Source: an uncultured Kiritimatiellota bacterium (GTDB lineage: Bacteria > Verrucomicrobiota > Kiritimatiellia > RFP12 > UBA1067). Taken from it: a stretch of 64,000 bases of DNA. The first letter of the stretch is position 1. Every line of letters begins with the position of its first letter. A program made the translations under genes and the position numbers. Under the pieces are notes generated by a model. The model was given only the letters and a program-made list of their open reading frames with translations. It did no database searches and was not told the origin of the DNA. The stretch spans positions 19,189 to 83,188 of the forward strand of contig CAKTZA010000008.1 in the NCBI GenBank assembly GCA_934635045.1. The letters run 5' to 3'. Positions 15,406-22,805 of this stretch are shown one piece after another.

Positions 15406-16545
15406 ATGAAGATCAGCAAGTATTCGTTCGGCATCGGCGACCGCTTCGCGCACGAGGGCGTCAACCAGCTCAAGGCGCTCATTGCGGCGGAAAAGAAGTT
15501 CGGCGTGCACTTCACGCCCGTCTGGAACAAGTCCAACCGCGAGCACACGATCATCGGCACCGAGCCGATGTCCACGCGCCAGGAGGCGGACGCGGCGGTG
15601 CGGGCGCTCGGCTATGCGGACGCCTACTTCTGCGACGCCGACCACATCAACATCTCGAACGTCGACAGGTTCCTGGACGCCTGCGACTTCTTCACGCTCG
15701 ACGTCGCCGACTACATTGGCAAGGAGGGATCGGTCGCGGAACGCTACGACGGCGCGATCCGCAAGGCCGGCGAGCTCTACCGCTACATTGCCGCGAAGAA
15801 GGGCGCGGAGAACTTCGTGACCGAAGTCTCGATGGACGAGGTCGACCGCGCGCAGACGCCGGAGGAGGTGAAGTACATCCTCACGAAGATCGCCGAGGAG
15901 AAGATTCCCGTGCAGACCTTCGCGCCGAAGTTCACGGGCCGCTTCAACAAGGGCGTCGACTACGTCGGCGACCTCGACCGGTTCGCGCAGGAGTTCGAGG
16001 AGGACCTCAAGGTCATCCGGTGGGCGGTGCAGGAGCTCGGCCTGCCCGACAACCTCAAGCTCTCGATCCACTCCGGCTCCGACAAGTTCTCGATCTACCC
16101 GATCATGGGCCGGCTCATCCGCCAGTACGACATGGGCCTCCACATCAAGACGGCGGGCACGACGTGGCTGGAGGAGATCATCGGCCTCGCGCTCGCCGAC
16201 CCGGCGGCGCTGAAGCTCGCGAAGCGGATCTACCGCGAGGCGCGGGCGCGCAAGGACGAGCTGACCGTGCCCTACGCGACCGTCATCGACGTCGACGAGG
16301 CGAAGCTGCCCGACCCGGACGCCGTGGACGGCTGGAACGCGCAGACGTTCGCGAAGACGCTCCGCCATGACGAGGCCGAGCCGCTCTACAACCCGTCGTT
16401 CCGCCAGCTGATCCACGTGTCCTTCAAGGTCGCGGCGGAGCTGAAGGACGAGTACATTCCCGCGCTCGAGCGCAGCGCCGACGTGATCGGCCGCGAGATC
16501 GAGGCGAATCTCGGCGACCGCCACATCCGGCGGCTCTTCGCGTGA
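15406..16545 (+). CDS. uxaE: Probable tagaturonate epimerase family protein (UxaE-like)
   Basis: 379 residues with a TIM-barrel look. Visible conserved stretches include YSFGIGDRFAHEG, PVWNKSNREHTIIGTEP, DADHINISNVDRF, LSIHSGSDKFSIYPIMG and GLHIKTAGTTWLEE. I recognise these as the tagaturonate/fructuronate epimerase UxaE family; the His, Asp and Glu residues in these motifs would suit a metal-dependent sugar-acid epimerase. The known reaction interconverts D-tagaturonate and D-fructuronate in hexuronate breakdown. Length is shorter than the founding enzymes, so substrate is inferred. It has its own near-leaderless promoter. A hypothetical gene overlaps its stop. Confidence 0.68.
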   Translation: MKISKYSFGIGDRFAHEGVNQLKALIAAEKKFGVHFTPVWNKSNREHTIIGTEPMSTRQEADAAVRALGYADAYFCDADHINISNVDRFLDACDFFTLDVADYIGKEGSVAERYDGAIRKAGELYRYIAAKKGAENFVTEVSMDEVDRAQTPEEVKYILTKIAEEKIPVQTFAPKFTGRFNKGVDYVGDLDRFAQEFEEDLKVIRWAVQELGLPDNLKLSIHSGSDKFSIYPIMGRLIRQYDMGLHIKTAGTTWLEEIIGLALADPAALKLAKRIYREARARKDELTVPYATVIDVDEAKLPDPDAVDGWNAQTFAKTLRHDEAEPLYNPSFRQLIHVSFKVAAELKDEYIPALERSADVIGREIEANLGDRHIRRLFA

Positions 16546-17453
16546 AGCGTCCCGACCCCGAGACGATCGGCGCGCGGATGGACGCCCTGGGGCTCTGGGA
16601 CGTCCTCGTGCCCTACAACTTCGCCGTGAAGCCGCGCGGCACGGTCTTCCCGTACTTCTGCACGGTGCTGAAGGGCGACCAGAAGCCCGTGAAGGCGCGC
16701 CTCCTCATGCTGGAGGGCTGGCAGACCCTGCACGACTTCGTGCGTGTGCGGATGGATCGCAATTTCGGGTTCTATTCGCAGCCGATCGAGTTCCCGCACT
16801 TCGAGCTCGTCGTGCTGACGGACGGCGCCGTCAAGGTCTTCCGCGACGATGCGGGCTACATGCCGCAGGAAGTCGTCTCGGCGTCGGCGCGCGAACTGGT
16901 CGCGAAGATCCTCTGGGAGGCCTACGGCGTCTTCCTGCGCGTCGAGGGCGACCGCGCGCTGCCGCTCAAGTTCGCGGGCGACCGCGCCGTCTTCGCGCGC
17001 GTCGAGGACGCGCAGGGGCAGTGGTCGGACGTGCCGCTGGCGATTCCCGACCCGCCGCCGCACAAGGAGACGGTCACGCTGCCGAAAGAGCTCATCAAGT
17101 CGGCGCAGGACCTGCCGCTCGTCGCGGCGGACGCGCTGGAGCTCGACTTTAGGATGCTGCCGAACGTCATGACGCAGGAGCCGCGTCCGCGCTGCGTCTA
17201 CGAGCTGGCGGCGGCGGACGGCCAGACGGGCGAGAGGGCGTTCGCGAGCCGCGTGTCGCTCCTGCCCGAGGGCGGGCTGCGCGCGCTCTGGGAGTCGATG
17301 CCCGTGCAGGTTCTGCACGAGATCGTCCGGCGCGGCAAGGTGCCGGGCGAGATCCGCGTCCGCGCCGGTCGCGTCTTCCGCCTGCTGCGTCCGCTCTGCC
17401 TGGAACTGCCGTTCAAGCTTTCGCTGCACGAGCGGCTCGAATTTTTGGTATAA
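16542..17453 (+). CDS. Conserved hypothetical protein downstream of the UxaE-like gene
   Basis: 303 residues, soluble, no signal peptide or membrane segment; not recognised. It begins MKRPDPETIGARMDALGLWDVLVPYNFAVKPRGTVFPYFC, i.e. repeated aromatic and hydrophobic strands. A Pro-rich linker IPDPPPHK (about 168-175) separates two apparent domains. The GTG start at 16542 overlaps the previous stop (GTGA), so it is coupled to the epimerase. The metK promoter lies across its stop codon. Confidence 0.6.
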   Translation: MKRPDPETIGARMDALGLWDVLVPYNFAVKPRGTVFPYFCTVLKGDQKPVKARLLMLEGWQTLHDFVRVRMDRNFGFYSQPIEFPHFELVVLTDGAVKVFRDDAGYMPQEVVSASARELVAKILWEAYGVFLRVEGDRALPLKFAGDRAVFARVEDAQGQWSDVPLAIPDPPPHKETVTLPKELIKSAQDLPLVAADALELDFRMLPNVMTQEPRPRCVYELAAADGQTGERAFASRVSLLPEGGLRALWESMPVQVLHEIVRRGKVPGEIRVRAGRVFRLLRPLCLELPFKLSLHERLEFLV

Positions 17454-17454
17454 T
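17446..17454 (+). promoter_or_regulatory. Extended -10 promoter of metK
   Basis: A T-run followed by TGGTATAAT, hexamer at 17449-17454, overlapping the end of the preceding gene. The leader to the metK ATG is about 75 nt. Confidence 0.75.
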
Positions 17455-17457
17455 ATC

Positions 17458-17508
17458 CGTCACTCATTTCAGTCTGTGACGATTCGGCGGGGTGCCGGAC
17501 GTGTGACG
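17458..17508 (+). promoter_or_regulatory. metK 5' leader with alternative hairpins
   Basis: CGTCAC (17458-17463) can pair with either of two identical GTGACG copies, at 17476-17481 or 17503-17508. That would allow mutually exclusive stems ahead of metK. The sequence does not match SAM-I or SAH riboswitch cores that I can recall; SAM-II, SAM-V and similar small classes cannot be excluded by eye. This is a candidate only. Confidence 0.3.
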
Positions 17509-17535
17509 GGCGAGAAAAGTCTACAGGGAATGAAA

Positions 17536-18732
17536 ATGACCAGTAATGAACATTGCCACGTGTTTACGTCGGAGTCCGTTTCGGAGGGGCATCCCGACAA
17601 GGTGGCGGACCAGATTTCCGATGCGATCCTCGACGCGTGCCTCAAGGCCGACAGCCATGCGCATGTCGCCTGCGAGACGGTAGTCGGGCCCGACGTCGTG
17701 ATCAACATGGGCGAGATCACCTGCAAGGGGTGGTCGAAGTCCGACGCGCGGGCGATTGCCGCGAAGGTCGTGAAGAAGATCGGCTACGACCGCCCGGAGG
17801 AGCGCTTCAGCTGGAAGACGTTCGACTACATCACGTACCTGCACGAGCAGGCGCCCGACATCGCGCAGGGCGTCAACCGCAAGAGCAAGGCGAAGCAGGG
17901 CGCGGGCGACCAGGGCATGATGTTCGGCTACGCGACGAACGAGACGGTGAACTACATGCCGGCGACGATCGTCTATGCGCACGAGCTCCTGAAGATGTAC
18001 GCGCGCCTGCGCAAGCGCGGCGGCAAGTACTCCTGGCTGCGGCCCGACGCGAAGAGCCAGCTGTCGATCGTCTACGAGGACGGCAAGCCCTCGTGGATCG
18101 ACACGGTGGTCATCTCGCACCAGACGACGGAGGCGGGCGCGACGCAGCAGAACTACGCCGAGATCGAGCGCCTGGCGAAGGACTACCTCTCCAAGACGGG
18201 GCTGCTGTCGGAGGACACGAAGTTCTTCGTCAACCCGACGGGGCGGTTCGTCATCGGCGGCCCCTGCGGCGATTCGGGGCTCACGGGGCGCAAGGTCATC
18301 GTCGACACGTACGGCGGCATGGCGGCGCACGGCGGCGGCGCGTTCTCCGGCAAGGATCCCTCGAAGGTCGATCGCTCGGCCTCCTACTACGCGCGCTATG
18401 CGGCGAAGAACATCGTCGCGGCCGGCCTGGCGGACCGCTGCCAGATCCAGGTCGCCTACGCGATCGGCATCGACAAGCCCGTCTCCTTCTGCGTGAAGAC
18501 GTTCGGCACGGCGAAGGGGGGCGTGACGGACGCGGCGCTGGAGAAGATGCTCGTGTCCGGCAAGGTCTTCGACTTCCGCCCCGCCGCGCTCATCGACGAC
18601 CTGAAGCTGCTGAAGCCGCAGGGCTGGAGCTACGAGGAGACGGCGGCGTACGGCCACTTCGGGCGGGACATCTTCCCGTGGGAGAAGCTGGACCGGGTCG
18701 CGCCGCTGAAGAAGCTCTTCAAGGTCGCCTAA
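17536..18732 (+). CDS. metK: S-adenosylmethionine synthetase
   Basis: Makes SAM from methionine and ATP in the cytoplasm. Signatures: SESVSEGHPDKVADQISDA near the N-terminus, GAGDQGMMFGYATNE, and the Gly-rich loop GGGAFSGKDPSKVDRSA. Length 398. ATG 17536 is preferred over ATG 17530 because ACAGGGA stands at proper Shine-Dalgarno distance only from 17536. Upstream in-frame codons back to 17476 lack homology. It has its own promoter and a structured leader. The DUF212 gene follows after 16 nt. Confidence 0.95.
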   Translation: MTSNEHCHVFTSESVSEGHPDKVADQISDAILDACLKADSHAHVACETVVGPDVVINMGEITCKGWSKSDARAIAAKVVKKIGYDRPEERFSWKTFDYITYLHEQAPDIAQGVNRKSKAKQGAGDQGMMFGYATNETVNYMPATIVYAHELLKMYARLRKRGGKYSWLRPDAKSQLSIVYEDGKPSWIDTVVISHQTTEAGATQQNYAEIERLAKDYLSKTGLLSEDTKFFVNPTGRFVIGGPCGDSGLTGRKVIVDTYGGMAAHGGGAFSGKDPSKVDRSASYYARYAAKNIVAAGLADRCQIQVAYAIGIDKPVSFCVKTFGTAKGGVTDAALEKMLVSGKVFDFRPAALIDDLKLLKPQGWSYEETAAYGHFGRDIFPWEKLDRVAPLKKLFKVA

Positions 18733-18748
18733 GCGGCGAAGCGCGCGG

Positions 18749-19246
18749 ATGCTGGCGACGGGAATCATCCATCACGTCAATTTCCTGGAGATCGTCCGGC
18801 ATCCGTGGTTCATGTCCGCGTTCCTGGCGGCGGCGTCCGCGCAGGTGCTGAAGTTCGTCTACTTCTGGTGGCGGACGGGCCGGCCGGATGCGCATGCGTT
18901 CCGCACGGCGGGCGGCATGCCGTCCGTCCATTCGGCGCTCGTCTCGGCCCTGGCCTTTGCGGTCGGGCTCACGGAGGGGTTCGACGCGCCGTACGCGATG
19001 ATCGCCGTCGGGCTGGGGCTGATCGTGCTCGTCGACGCGGCGACGCTCCGGCGCGAGGCGGGCGAGCACGCGAAGCTCATCAACCGCATCGTCTCGCACC
19101 TGAACAGCGCGAGCGAAGAGGAGCGCATCGAGGCGCGGCGGCTGGAGGAACGCCTCGGCCACCGCCGTCGCGAGGTCGTTGCGGGCGTGCTCTGGGGCAT
19201 GCTGGTTGCGTTTGCCGTGTGCGCGGTCTGGGATTTCTGGAAATGA
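18749..19246 (+). CDS. Divergent PAP2-family (DUF212) membrane protein
   Basis: 165 residues with four hydrophobic segments. The family signature FRTAGGMPSVHSALVSALAFAVG holds the phosphatase-like PSxH motif of divergent PAP2 proteins. The loop VDAATLRREAGEHAKLIN follows the next membrane segment and is also family-typical. It probably acts on a lipid phosphate at the membrane, but no member's substrate is firmly assigned to my knowledge. It lies directly after metK, and the next membrane gene starts 1 nt after its stop. Confidence 0.85.
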   Translation: MLATGIIHHVNFLEIVRHPWFMSAFLAAASAQVLKFVYFWWRTGRPDAHAFRTAGGMPSVHSALVSALAFAVGLTEGFDAPYAMIAVGLGLIVLVDAATLRREAGEHAKLINRIVSHLNSASEEERIEARRLEERLGHRRREVVAGVLWGMLVAFAVCAVWDFWK

Positions 19247-19247
19247 C

Positions 19248-20387
19248 ATGAAACGCATCGTCCATTACCTTCTGTTGGCGGCGATCCTCGTCGGGCTGCC
19301 GCTGGCCTGTTGCCTCATGGGCGGGTATGACGAGATTCTCGCGGGCGTGAAGAGCTTCCCGCCGCGCACGGAAGACTTCGGCTTGCACCCCGAAAAGCTT
19401 TGGAACTACCGGCGTCCGTTCAACTGGTGCTGGTTCCTCGGCATGGCGGCCTTTACCGCCGGCTGCCTGTTCCCGTTCCTGCGTCGCGGGATTCGCGCGT
19501 GCCGTCGGTCGCCGTCGGCGGACGCCCTGCCGCGCGGACGCTTCCCCTGGTGGGGCTGGGCCGGGCTGGCGCTGATGCTGGCCGCCTGGGTCGTGACATG
19601 GAGCCGTTTCGCGTGGTTTCGCCCGTATCAGGTTCTGCTTTCCTATTTTCCCGTCTGGACGGGCTACATCCTGACGGTGAACGCGCTCTGCGTGTGGCGG
19701 AAGGGGACGTCGCCGCTCACGGCGCATCCGTTCGTCTATCTGCTGACGTTTCCGGCCTCCTCGCTCTTCTGGTGGTTCTTCGAGTACCTCAACCGCTTCG
19801 TCTGGAACTGGTACTACCTCGGCATCGCCGAGCTTTCGGCGGCGACCTACACGCTCTACGCGACGCTCTGCTTCGCCTCCGTCCTGCCGGCCGTCTACGC
19901 GACGGCGGAGTTCCTCGGCACGTTCCGATTCTTCGACGACCGCGTCTACGACGGCATGGCCTGGCGGCCGGATGTGCGCAGCCCCGTCTCGCGGGCCGTC
20001 CTCGCGGCGCTGTCGCTCGTCGGGCTGACGGGCATCGTCTTCTTCCCCGACTGCGCCTATCCGCTCCTGTGGATCTCGCCGCTGATGGTCTTCGTCCTCG
20101 TTCAGGTGATGCTGGGCGAGCGTTGCCTTCTGGATCGGCTGAAGACGGGCGCCTGGGGGCTCGTCTTCCGCTTTGCGGTGGCCGCGCTCGTCTGCGGGCT
20201 CTGCTGGGAGACGTGGAACTATTATGCGCTGGCGAAATGGGTCTATGCCGTGCCGTGGGTGCACGGCTGGCAGATCTGGGAGATGCCGCTCATCGGCTTT
20301 GCGGGCTACCTGCCGTTCGGCGTCGAGTGCGCGGCGGTGACCTATTGGATTTACGATGCGTTCGCAATCCGAGATGCGGTCGCCTGA
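19248..20387 (+). CDS. Polytopic membrane protein of unknown function
   Basis: 379 residues, about nine to ten hydrophobic segments starting with MKRIVHYLLLAAILVGLPLAC. Not recognised. Aromatic-rich motifs WFFEYLNRFVWNWYY and CWETWNYYALAKWVYAVPW contain paired Glu and Asn residues within membrane segments, which hints at a conserved ligand- or ion-binding core. The ATG at 19248 follows the DUF212 stop by 1 nt and the hemW start overlaps its end, so the three are one transcription unit. Function is not assigned. Confidence 0.65.
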   Translation: MKRIVHYLLLAAILVGLPLACCLMGGYDEILAGVKSFPPRTEDFGLHPEKLWNYRRPFNWCWFLGMAAFTAGCLFPFLRRGIRACRRSPSADALPRGRFPWWGWAGLALMLAAWVVTWSRFAWFRPYQVLLSYFPVWTGYILTVNALCVWRKGTSPLTAHPFVYLLTFPASSLFWWFFEYLNRFVWNWYYLGIAELSAATYTLYATLCFASVLPAVYATAEFLGTFRFFDDRVYDGMAWRPDVRSPVSRAVLAALSLVGLTGIVFFPDCAYPLLWISPLMVFVLVQVMLGERCLLDRLKTGAWGLVFRFAVAALVCGLCWETWNYYALAKWVYAVPWVHGWQIWEMPLIGFAGYLPFGVECAAVTYWIYDAFAIRDAVA

Positions 20388-21555
20388 CGACGGGGCGGCC
20401 AACCTCTACGTCCACTTCCCGTTCTGTCGGCGCAAGTGCCGCTATTGCGCGCTCTACTCGCGCGTCGGCGTGCCGGCGGCTGCGCGTGACGCCTACGTCA
20501 GGCAGCTGGCGCGCGTCATCTCCGCCTGGGGACAGACCCCCGACTTTAGGGGACAGGCCCCGCGTTTTTTGGGGACAGGCCCCGCGCCCTCCGGGGGACA
20601 GACCCCGGTCTCGCGGCTGAAAACCATCTATTTCGGTGGTGGTTCGCCCGCACTTTGCGACCTGAGGCCGATCCTCGCGGCGCTTGGGCCACGTCTTTCT
20701 GACGAGACGGAGTTCACGGTCGAGCTGCATCCGCAGGATGTCTCGGACGATCTGCTGAAGATGTTGCGCGACGGCGGCGTCAACCGCATCTCGATGGGTG
20801 TGCAGTCGCTCGATGACGCGACACTCGCGGCGATGGGGCGCGGCTACGCGGTTGCCGAAGCCGCGCGGGCGTTTGCGCACGTGAAACGGCTGTTCGACAA
20901 TGCCGGCATTGACCTCATCGTCGGCTATCCGGGTGACCCGTGCGCAGGCTGGGAGGCGTTGCGCGACTGGGGTCTGAGCCACTGCTCCGTCTATTCGCTC
21001 CAGAACGAGCGTGGGCTGGCGGACGTGCCGGATGACGACTGGGTGCTGGATCGCATCCGCGCAGTTTCGGGATACTTGAATGAAATCGGCCTTGAACGCT
21101 ACGAGATCTCGAACTATGCCGTGCCGGGCAAGGAATGCCGCCACAACCTTGCCGTCTGGCGAGGCGAGGATTATTTCGGCCTCGGCGCGGGCGCGTACGG
21201 GCGGCTCGGTCTCCGCCGGACGCGCAACTTCGGGGCCTGTCCCCCGGATAGCGCGGGGCCTGTCCCCAAGGAGGGTGCGGGGCCTGTCCCCAAAAAACGC
21301 GGGGTCTGTCCCCAGCGGTCGGGGGCCTGTCCCCAGGCGGCGGAGGAGACGGTTACGCCCGAACAGGACGCGCTGGAGCGGCGGATCTTTCGGCTGCGTA
21401 CGCGCGAAGGGCTGGACGCGACGGGCTATCCGGCGTGGGGACAGGCCCTCGAAAAATTCTGCAAGACGGGGCTGTTGACGAAAGAAGGGGAGATTTACAG
21501 TCTGACGGCGCGCGGCACGGAAGTTTGTGACTCGATTCTCGCTGAACTCGTCTGA
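20356..21555 (+). CDS. hemW: HemW-type radical SAM protein interrupted in frame by palindromic repeats
   Basis: HemW/coproporphyrinogen-dehydrogenase-like radical SAM protein, thought to deliver heme to membrane enzymes. The [4Fe-4S] motif CRRKCRYC uses Cys24, Cys28 and Cys31 after NLYVHFPF; IYFGGGSPAL and NRISMGVQS follow. Two segments are alien to the family: residues 58-86 (GQTP/GQAP/GTGP units) and 292-330 (GACP/GPVP/GVCP units). They are encoded by four and five copies of the GGGGACAGRCCCC palindrome, in opposite orientations. Without them the 399-residue protein would have ordinary HemW length. ATG 20356 overlaps the previous gene by 32 nt; ATG 20374 is an alternative. It faces a tRNA gene. 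Confidence 0.85.
   Translation: MRSQSEMRSPDDGAANLYVHFPFCRRKCRYCALYSRVGVPAAARDAYVRQLARVISAWGQTPDFRGQAPRFLGTGPAPSGGQTPVSRLKTIYFGGGSPALCDLRPILAALGPRLSDETEFTVELHPQDVSDDLLKMLRDGGVNRISMGVQSLDDATLAAMGRGYAVAEAARAFAHVKRLFDNAGIDLIVGYPGDPCAGWEALRDWGLSHCSVYSLQNERGLADVPDDDWVLDRIRAVSGYLNEIGLERYEISNYAVPGKECRHNLAVWRGEDYFGLGAGAYGRLGLRRTRNFGACPPDSAGPVPKEGAGPVPKKRGVCPQRSGACPQAAEETVTPEQDALERRIFRLRTREGLDATGYPAWGQALEKFCKTGLLTKEGEIYSLTARGTEVCDSILAELV
20528..20606 (+). repeat. Palindrome cluster 1 in hemW (four GGGGACAGRCCCC copies)
   Basis: Copies start at 20528, 20549, 20571 and 20594, spaced 21, 22 and 23 bp. Spacers of 8-10 bp vary in sequence. Each copy has GGGG/CCCC arms around ACAGA or ACAGG. The whole block keeps the hemW frame. 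Confidence 0.9.
21232..21334 (+). repeat. Palindrome cluster 2 in hemW (five GGGGYCTGTCCCC copies)
   Basis: Copies start at 21232, 21255, 21279, 21301 and 21322, spaced 23, 24, 22 and 21 bp, in inverted orientation to cluster 1. A near-copy in the cluster 1 orientation (GGGGACAGGCCCT) lies at 21437-21449. Confidence 0.9.
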
Positions 21556-21588
21556 ACGGCGTCGCGTTTGGCTTGCGCACGATGCGCG

Positions 21589-21674
21589 TGGAGCCGAGGG
21601 TCGGATTCGAACCGACGCGTCCTTGCGGATCCTGATTACAAATCAGGCGCAGTCAACCACTGTGCCACCCCGGC
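21589..21674 (-). tRNA. tRNA-Thr(UGU) with a long variable arm
   Basis: Read on the minus strand: acceptor GCCGGGG paired with CCTCGGC, discriminator T, encoded CCA. The anticodon stem CCTGA/TCAGG closes loop TTTGTAA, giving anticodon TGT. The T arm is GTCGG-TTCGAAT-CCGAC. The D stem is only 3 bp (GCA/TGC) with AGTGGTTGA loop, as in class II tRNAs. The variable region is 14 nt, ATCCGCAAGGACGC, with a TCC/GGA mini-stem. Total length is 86 nt with CCA. Threonine tRNAs are normally class I with 4-5 nt variable loops, so this one is unusual. It is convergent with hemW. Confidence 0.85.
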
Positions 21675-21688
21675 GGCAAGTGGCGCGT

Positions 21689-21697
21689 AGTATACCA
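21689..21697 (-). promoter_or_regulatory. Extended -10 promoter of tRNA-Thr
   Basis: On the minus strand TGGTATACT, hexamer at 21689-21694, 14 nt before the mature tRNA 5' end at 21674. Confidence 0.65.
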
Positions 21698-21795
21698 TAA
21701 TTCGCGGCGTTTTTGTGCGCCGATAAATGCAAAACAATGCCAATCCCCCCCTCAAAGAAAAATTTCATTTTGCCCCTTGCGGCAAGGGGCGGGTT

Positions 21796-21804
21796 TTGGT
21801 ATCC
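21796..21804 (+). promoter_or_regulatory. Possible extended -10 promoter of the DUF1648 gene
   Basis: TTTTGGTATCCT resembles the window's TTTTTGGTATAAT promoters, with hexamer TATCCT at 21799-21804. It would give a leader of about 115 nt. The preceding CCCCTT/AAGGGG hairpin (21773-21788) may be a weak terminator. Nothing else is seen between the tRNA and the gene. Confidence 0.4.
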
Positions 21805-21927
21805 TGTTCACGTTGAGGTTCCACCTCTGCGGCAGGTGTTCGGCGGGTGCGTCAGGCTGTGCGGCCTGGCTCGCGGACGACGCGAAAGAGGGGTTTGCGA
21901 TTACCTCGGCTTATAGGAGTCCTCGCC

Positions 21928-22482
21928 ATGAAGACCTCCATCGCAAATGGCACATTCGCCGCTGATTGCTGGACTGACACAGTTAAGGCCAAGGGCGGCA
22001 ATGGCGAAAGTTGTGAATACAATCCGAAACGAACGCTCCTAGTCTGGATTGTCGATTGCGTTTGTGCCATGCTCCTGATCGGATGCACAATCTGGGTGGC
22101 TTGCCGGTACGGCTCGCTCCCTGATCGAATCCCGATCCATTATGGTGCGAACGGAGTTGTCGATGGATATGGCAGCAAGAGCATGATATGGGCAGTGATT
22201 GCCATTATGTGGGCGGTTGTCGGTATTGTGTCTGCGGTAGAGCAATTCCCGAGACTTTGGAATACCGTGTTTGAACGTACAAAAGAGAACCAGTGCCGCC
22301 TGTTGCCCTTGACCTGGCATTTCATGAGCACCACCAAGCTGGCCATCTCTTCCATGTTCGCATATGTCGTCGTCATGTGTGTCAGAGGCGGGGATCTTTC
22401 GCCGCTATTCCTTCCTCTCGTGCTGACGGCAGTGTGTGCCAATTCCTTGTATTGGATAATCAAGCTAGCCATCAACCGATAA
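21928..22482 (+). CDS. DUF1648-domain membrane protein
   Basis: 184 residues. After a short N-terminal region a membrane helix (about residues 35-55) leads into the DUF1648 motif SLPDRIPIHYGANGVVDGYGSK, then three further membrane helices. In Bacillus relatives DUF1648 proteins include SdpI-type immunity factors, but many have unknown roles. ATG 21928 sits 9 nt after TAGGAG. Base composition and codon use are clearly less GC-biased than the neighbours (many A/T-ending codons), and an IS30 remnant lies just downstream. Horizontal acquisition is therefore plausible. Confidence 0.7.
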   Translation: MKTSIANGTFAADCWTDTVKAKGGNGESCEYNPKRTLLVWIVDCVCAMLLIGCTIWVACRYGSLPDRIPIHYGANGVVDGYGSKSMIWAVIAIMWAVVGIVSAVEQFPRLWNTVFERTKENQCRLLPLTWHFMSTTKLAISSMFAYVVVMCVRGGDLSPLFLPLVLTAVCANSLYWIIKLAINR

Positions 22483-22501
22483 ATCACCCCTTCGGATGCC
22501 A

Positions 22502-22690
22502 TCACCTGGCGAGGCGGTTGCAGTTCTCGACGGCGCCTTTCTCGTAGGAGGCGCAGGCCCGCGTGCAGCAGGGCTCGGCCTTGAACGCGCGGGCGAGCAG
22601 CTTCTGGTCGAGGAACTCGCAGCCGTTGCCGTCGTCACGCTCCTGCTGAGGGGATCGACTCGCGGATTTCATCCTCGGTTTAGGCCCATT
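22502..22690 (-). pseudogene. IS30-family transposase C-terminal fragment
   Basis: On the minus strand a short open frame contains DGNGCEFLDQKL and, after a gap, CASYEKGAVENCNRLAR. This matches the end of the IS30 DDE domain (DNGxEF ... PYSSWxKGxxENxNxxxR), including the catalytic Glu context. No start, HTH or first catalytic Asp are present, so it is a decayed fragment. It fills most of the stretch between the DUF1648 gene and the tRNA-Arg promoter. Confidence 0.6.
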
Positions 22691-22719
22691 TGACTTCGCG
22701 GTTAGCAACATGATATAAT
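22690..22719 (+). promoter_or_regulatory. Promoter of tRNA-Arg(CCU)
   Basis: TTGACT (22690-22695), 18-bp spacer and TGATATAAT with hexamer at 22714-22719. Nearly identical to the promoter of tRNA-Arg(UCU) at 61870-61899, including CAACATGATATAATT. Confidence 0.85.
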
Positions 22720-22737
22720 TTCCGCCGTGTGAGTTTA

Positions 22738-22763
22738 GATTCCGAGGAAAATGCCGCGGATTC
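22738..22763 (+). promoter_or_regulatory. Conserved hairpin in the tRNA-Arg(CCU) leader
   Basis: GATTCCGAGG pairs with CCGCGGATTC (8 of 10 positions) around AAAATG. The homologous leader at 61923-61946 keeps the same fold with a C-G to T-A change. The mature tRNA starts 43 nt further on, so the total leader is about 80 nt, long for a tRNA gene. Confidence 0.5.
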
Positions 22764-22805
22764 CACAACAAACGCACAAGACATTGAGAAAGTGAAGAAA
22801 TACGT

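Noticed and set aside
21713..21916. Small ORF upstream of the DUF1648 gene (67 codons)
   Set aside because: No Shine-Dalgarno, no homology signal; it overlaps the probable -10 and leader of the DUF1648 gene.
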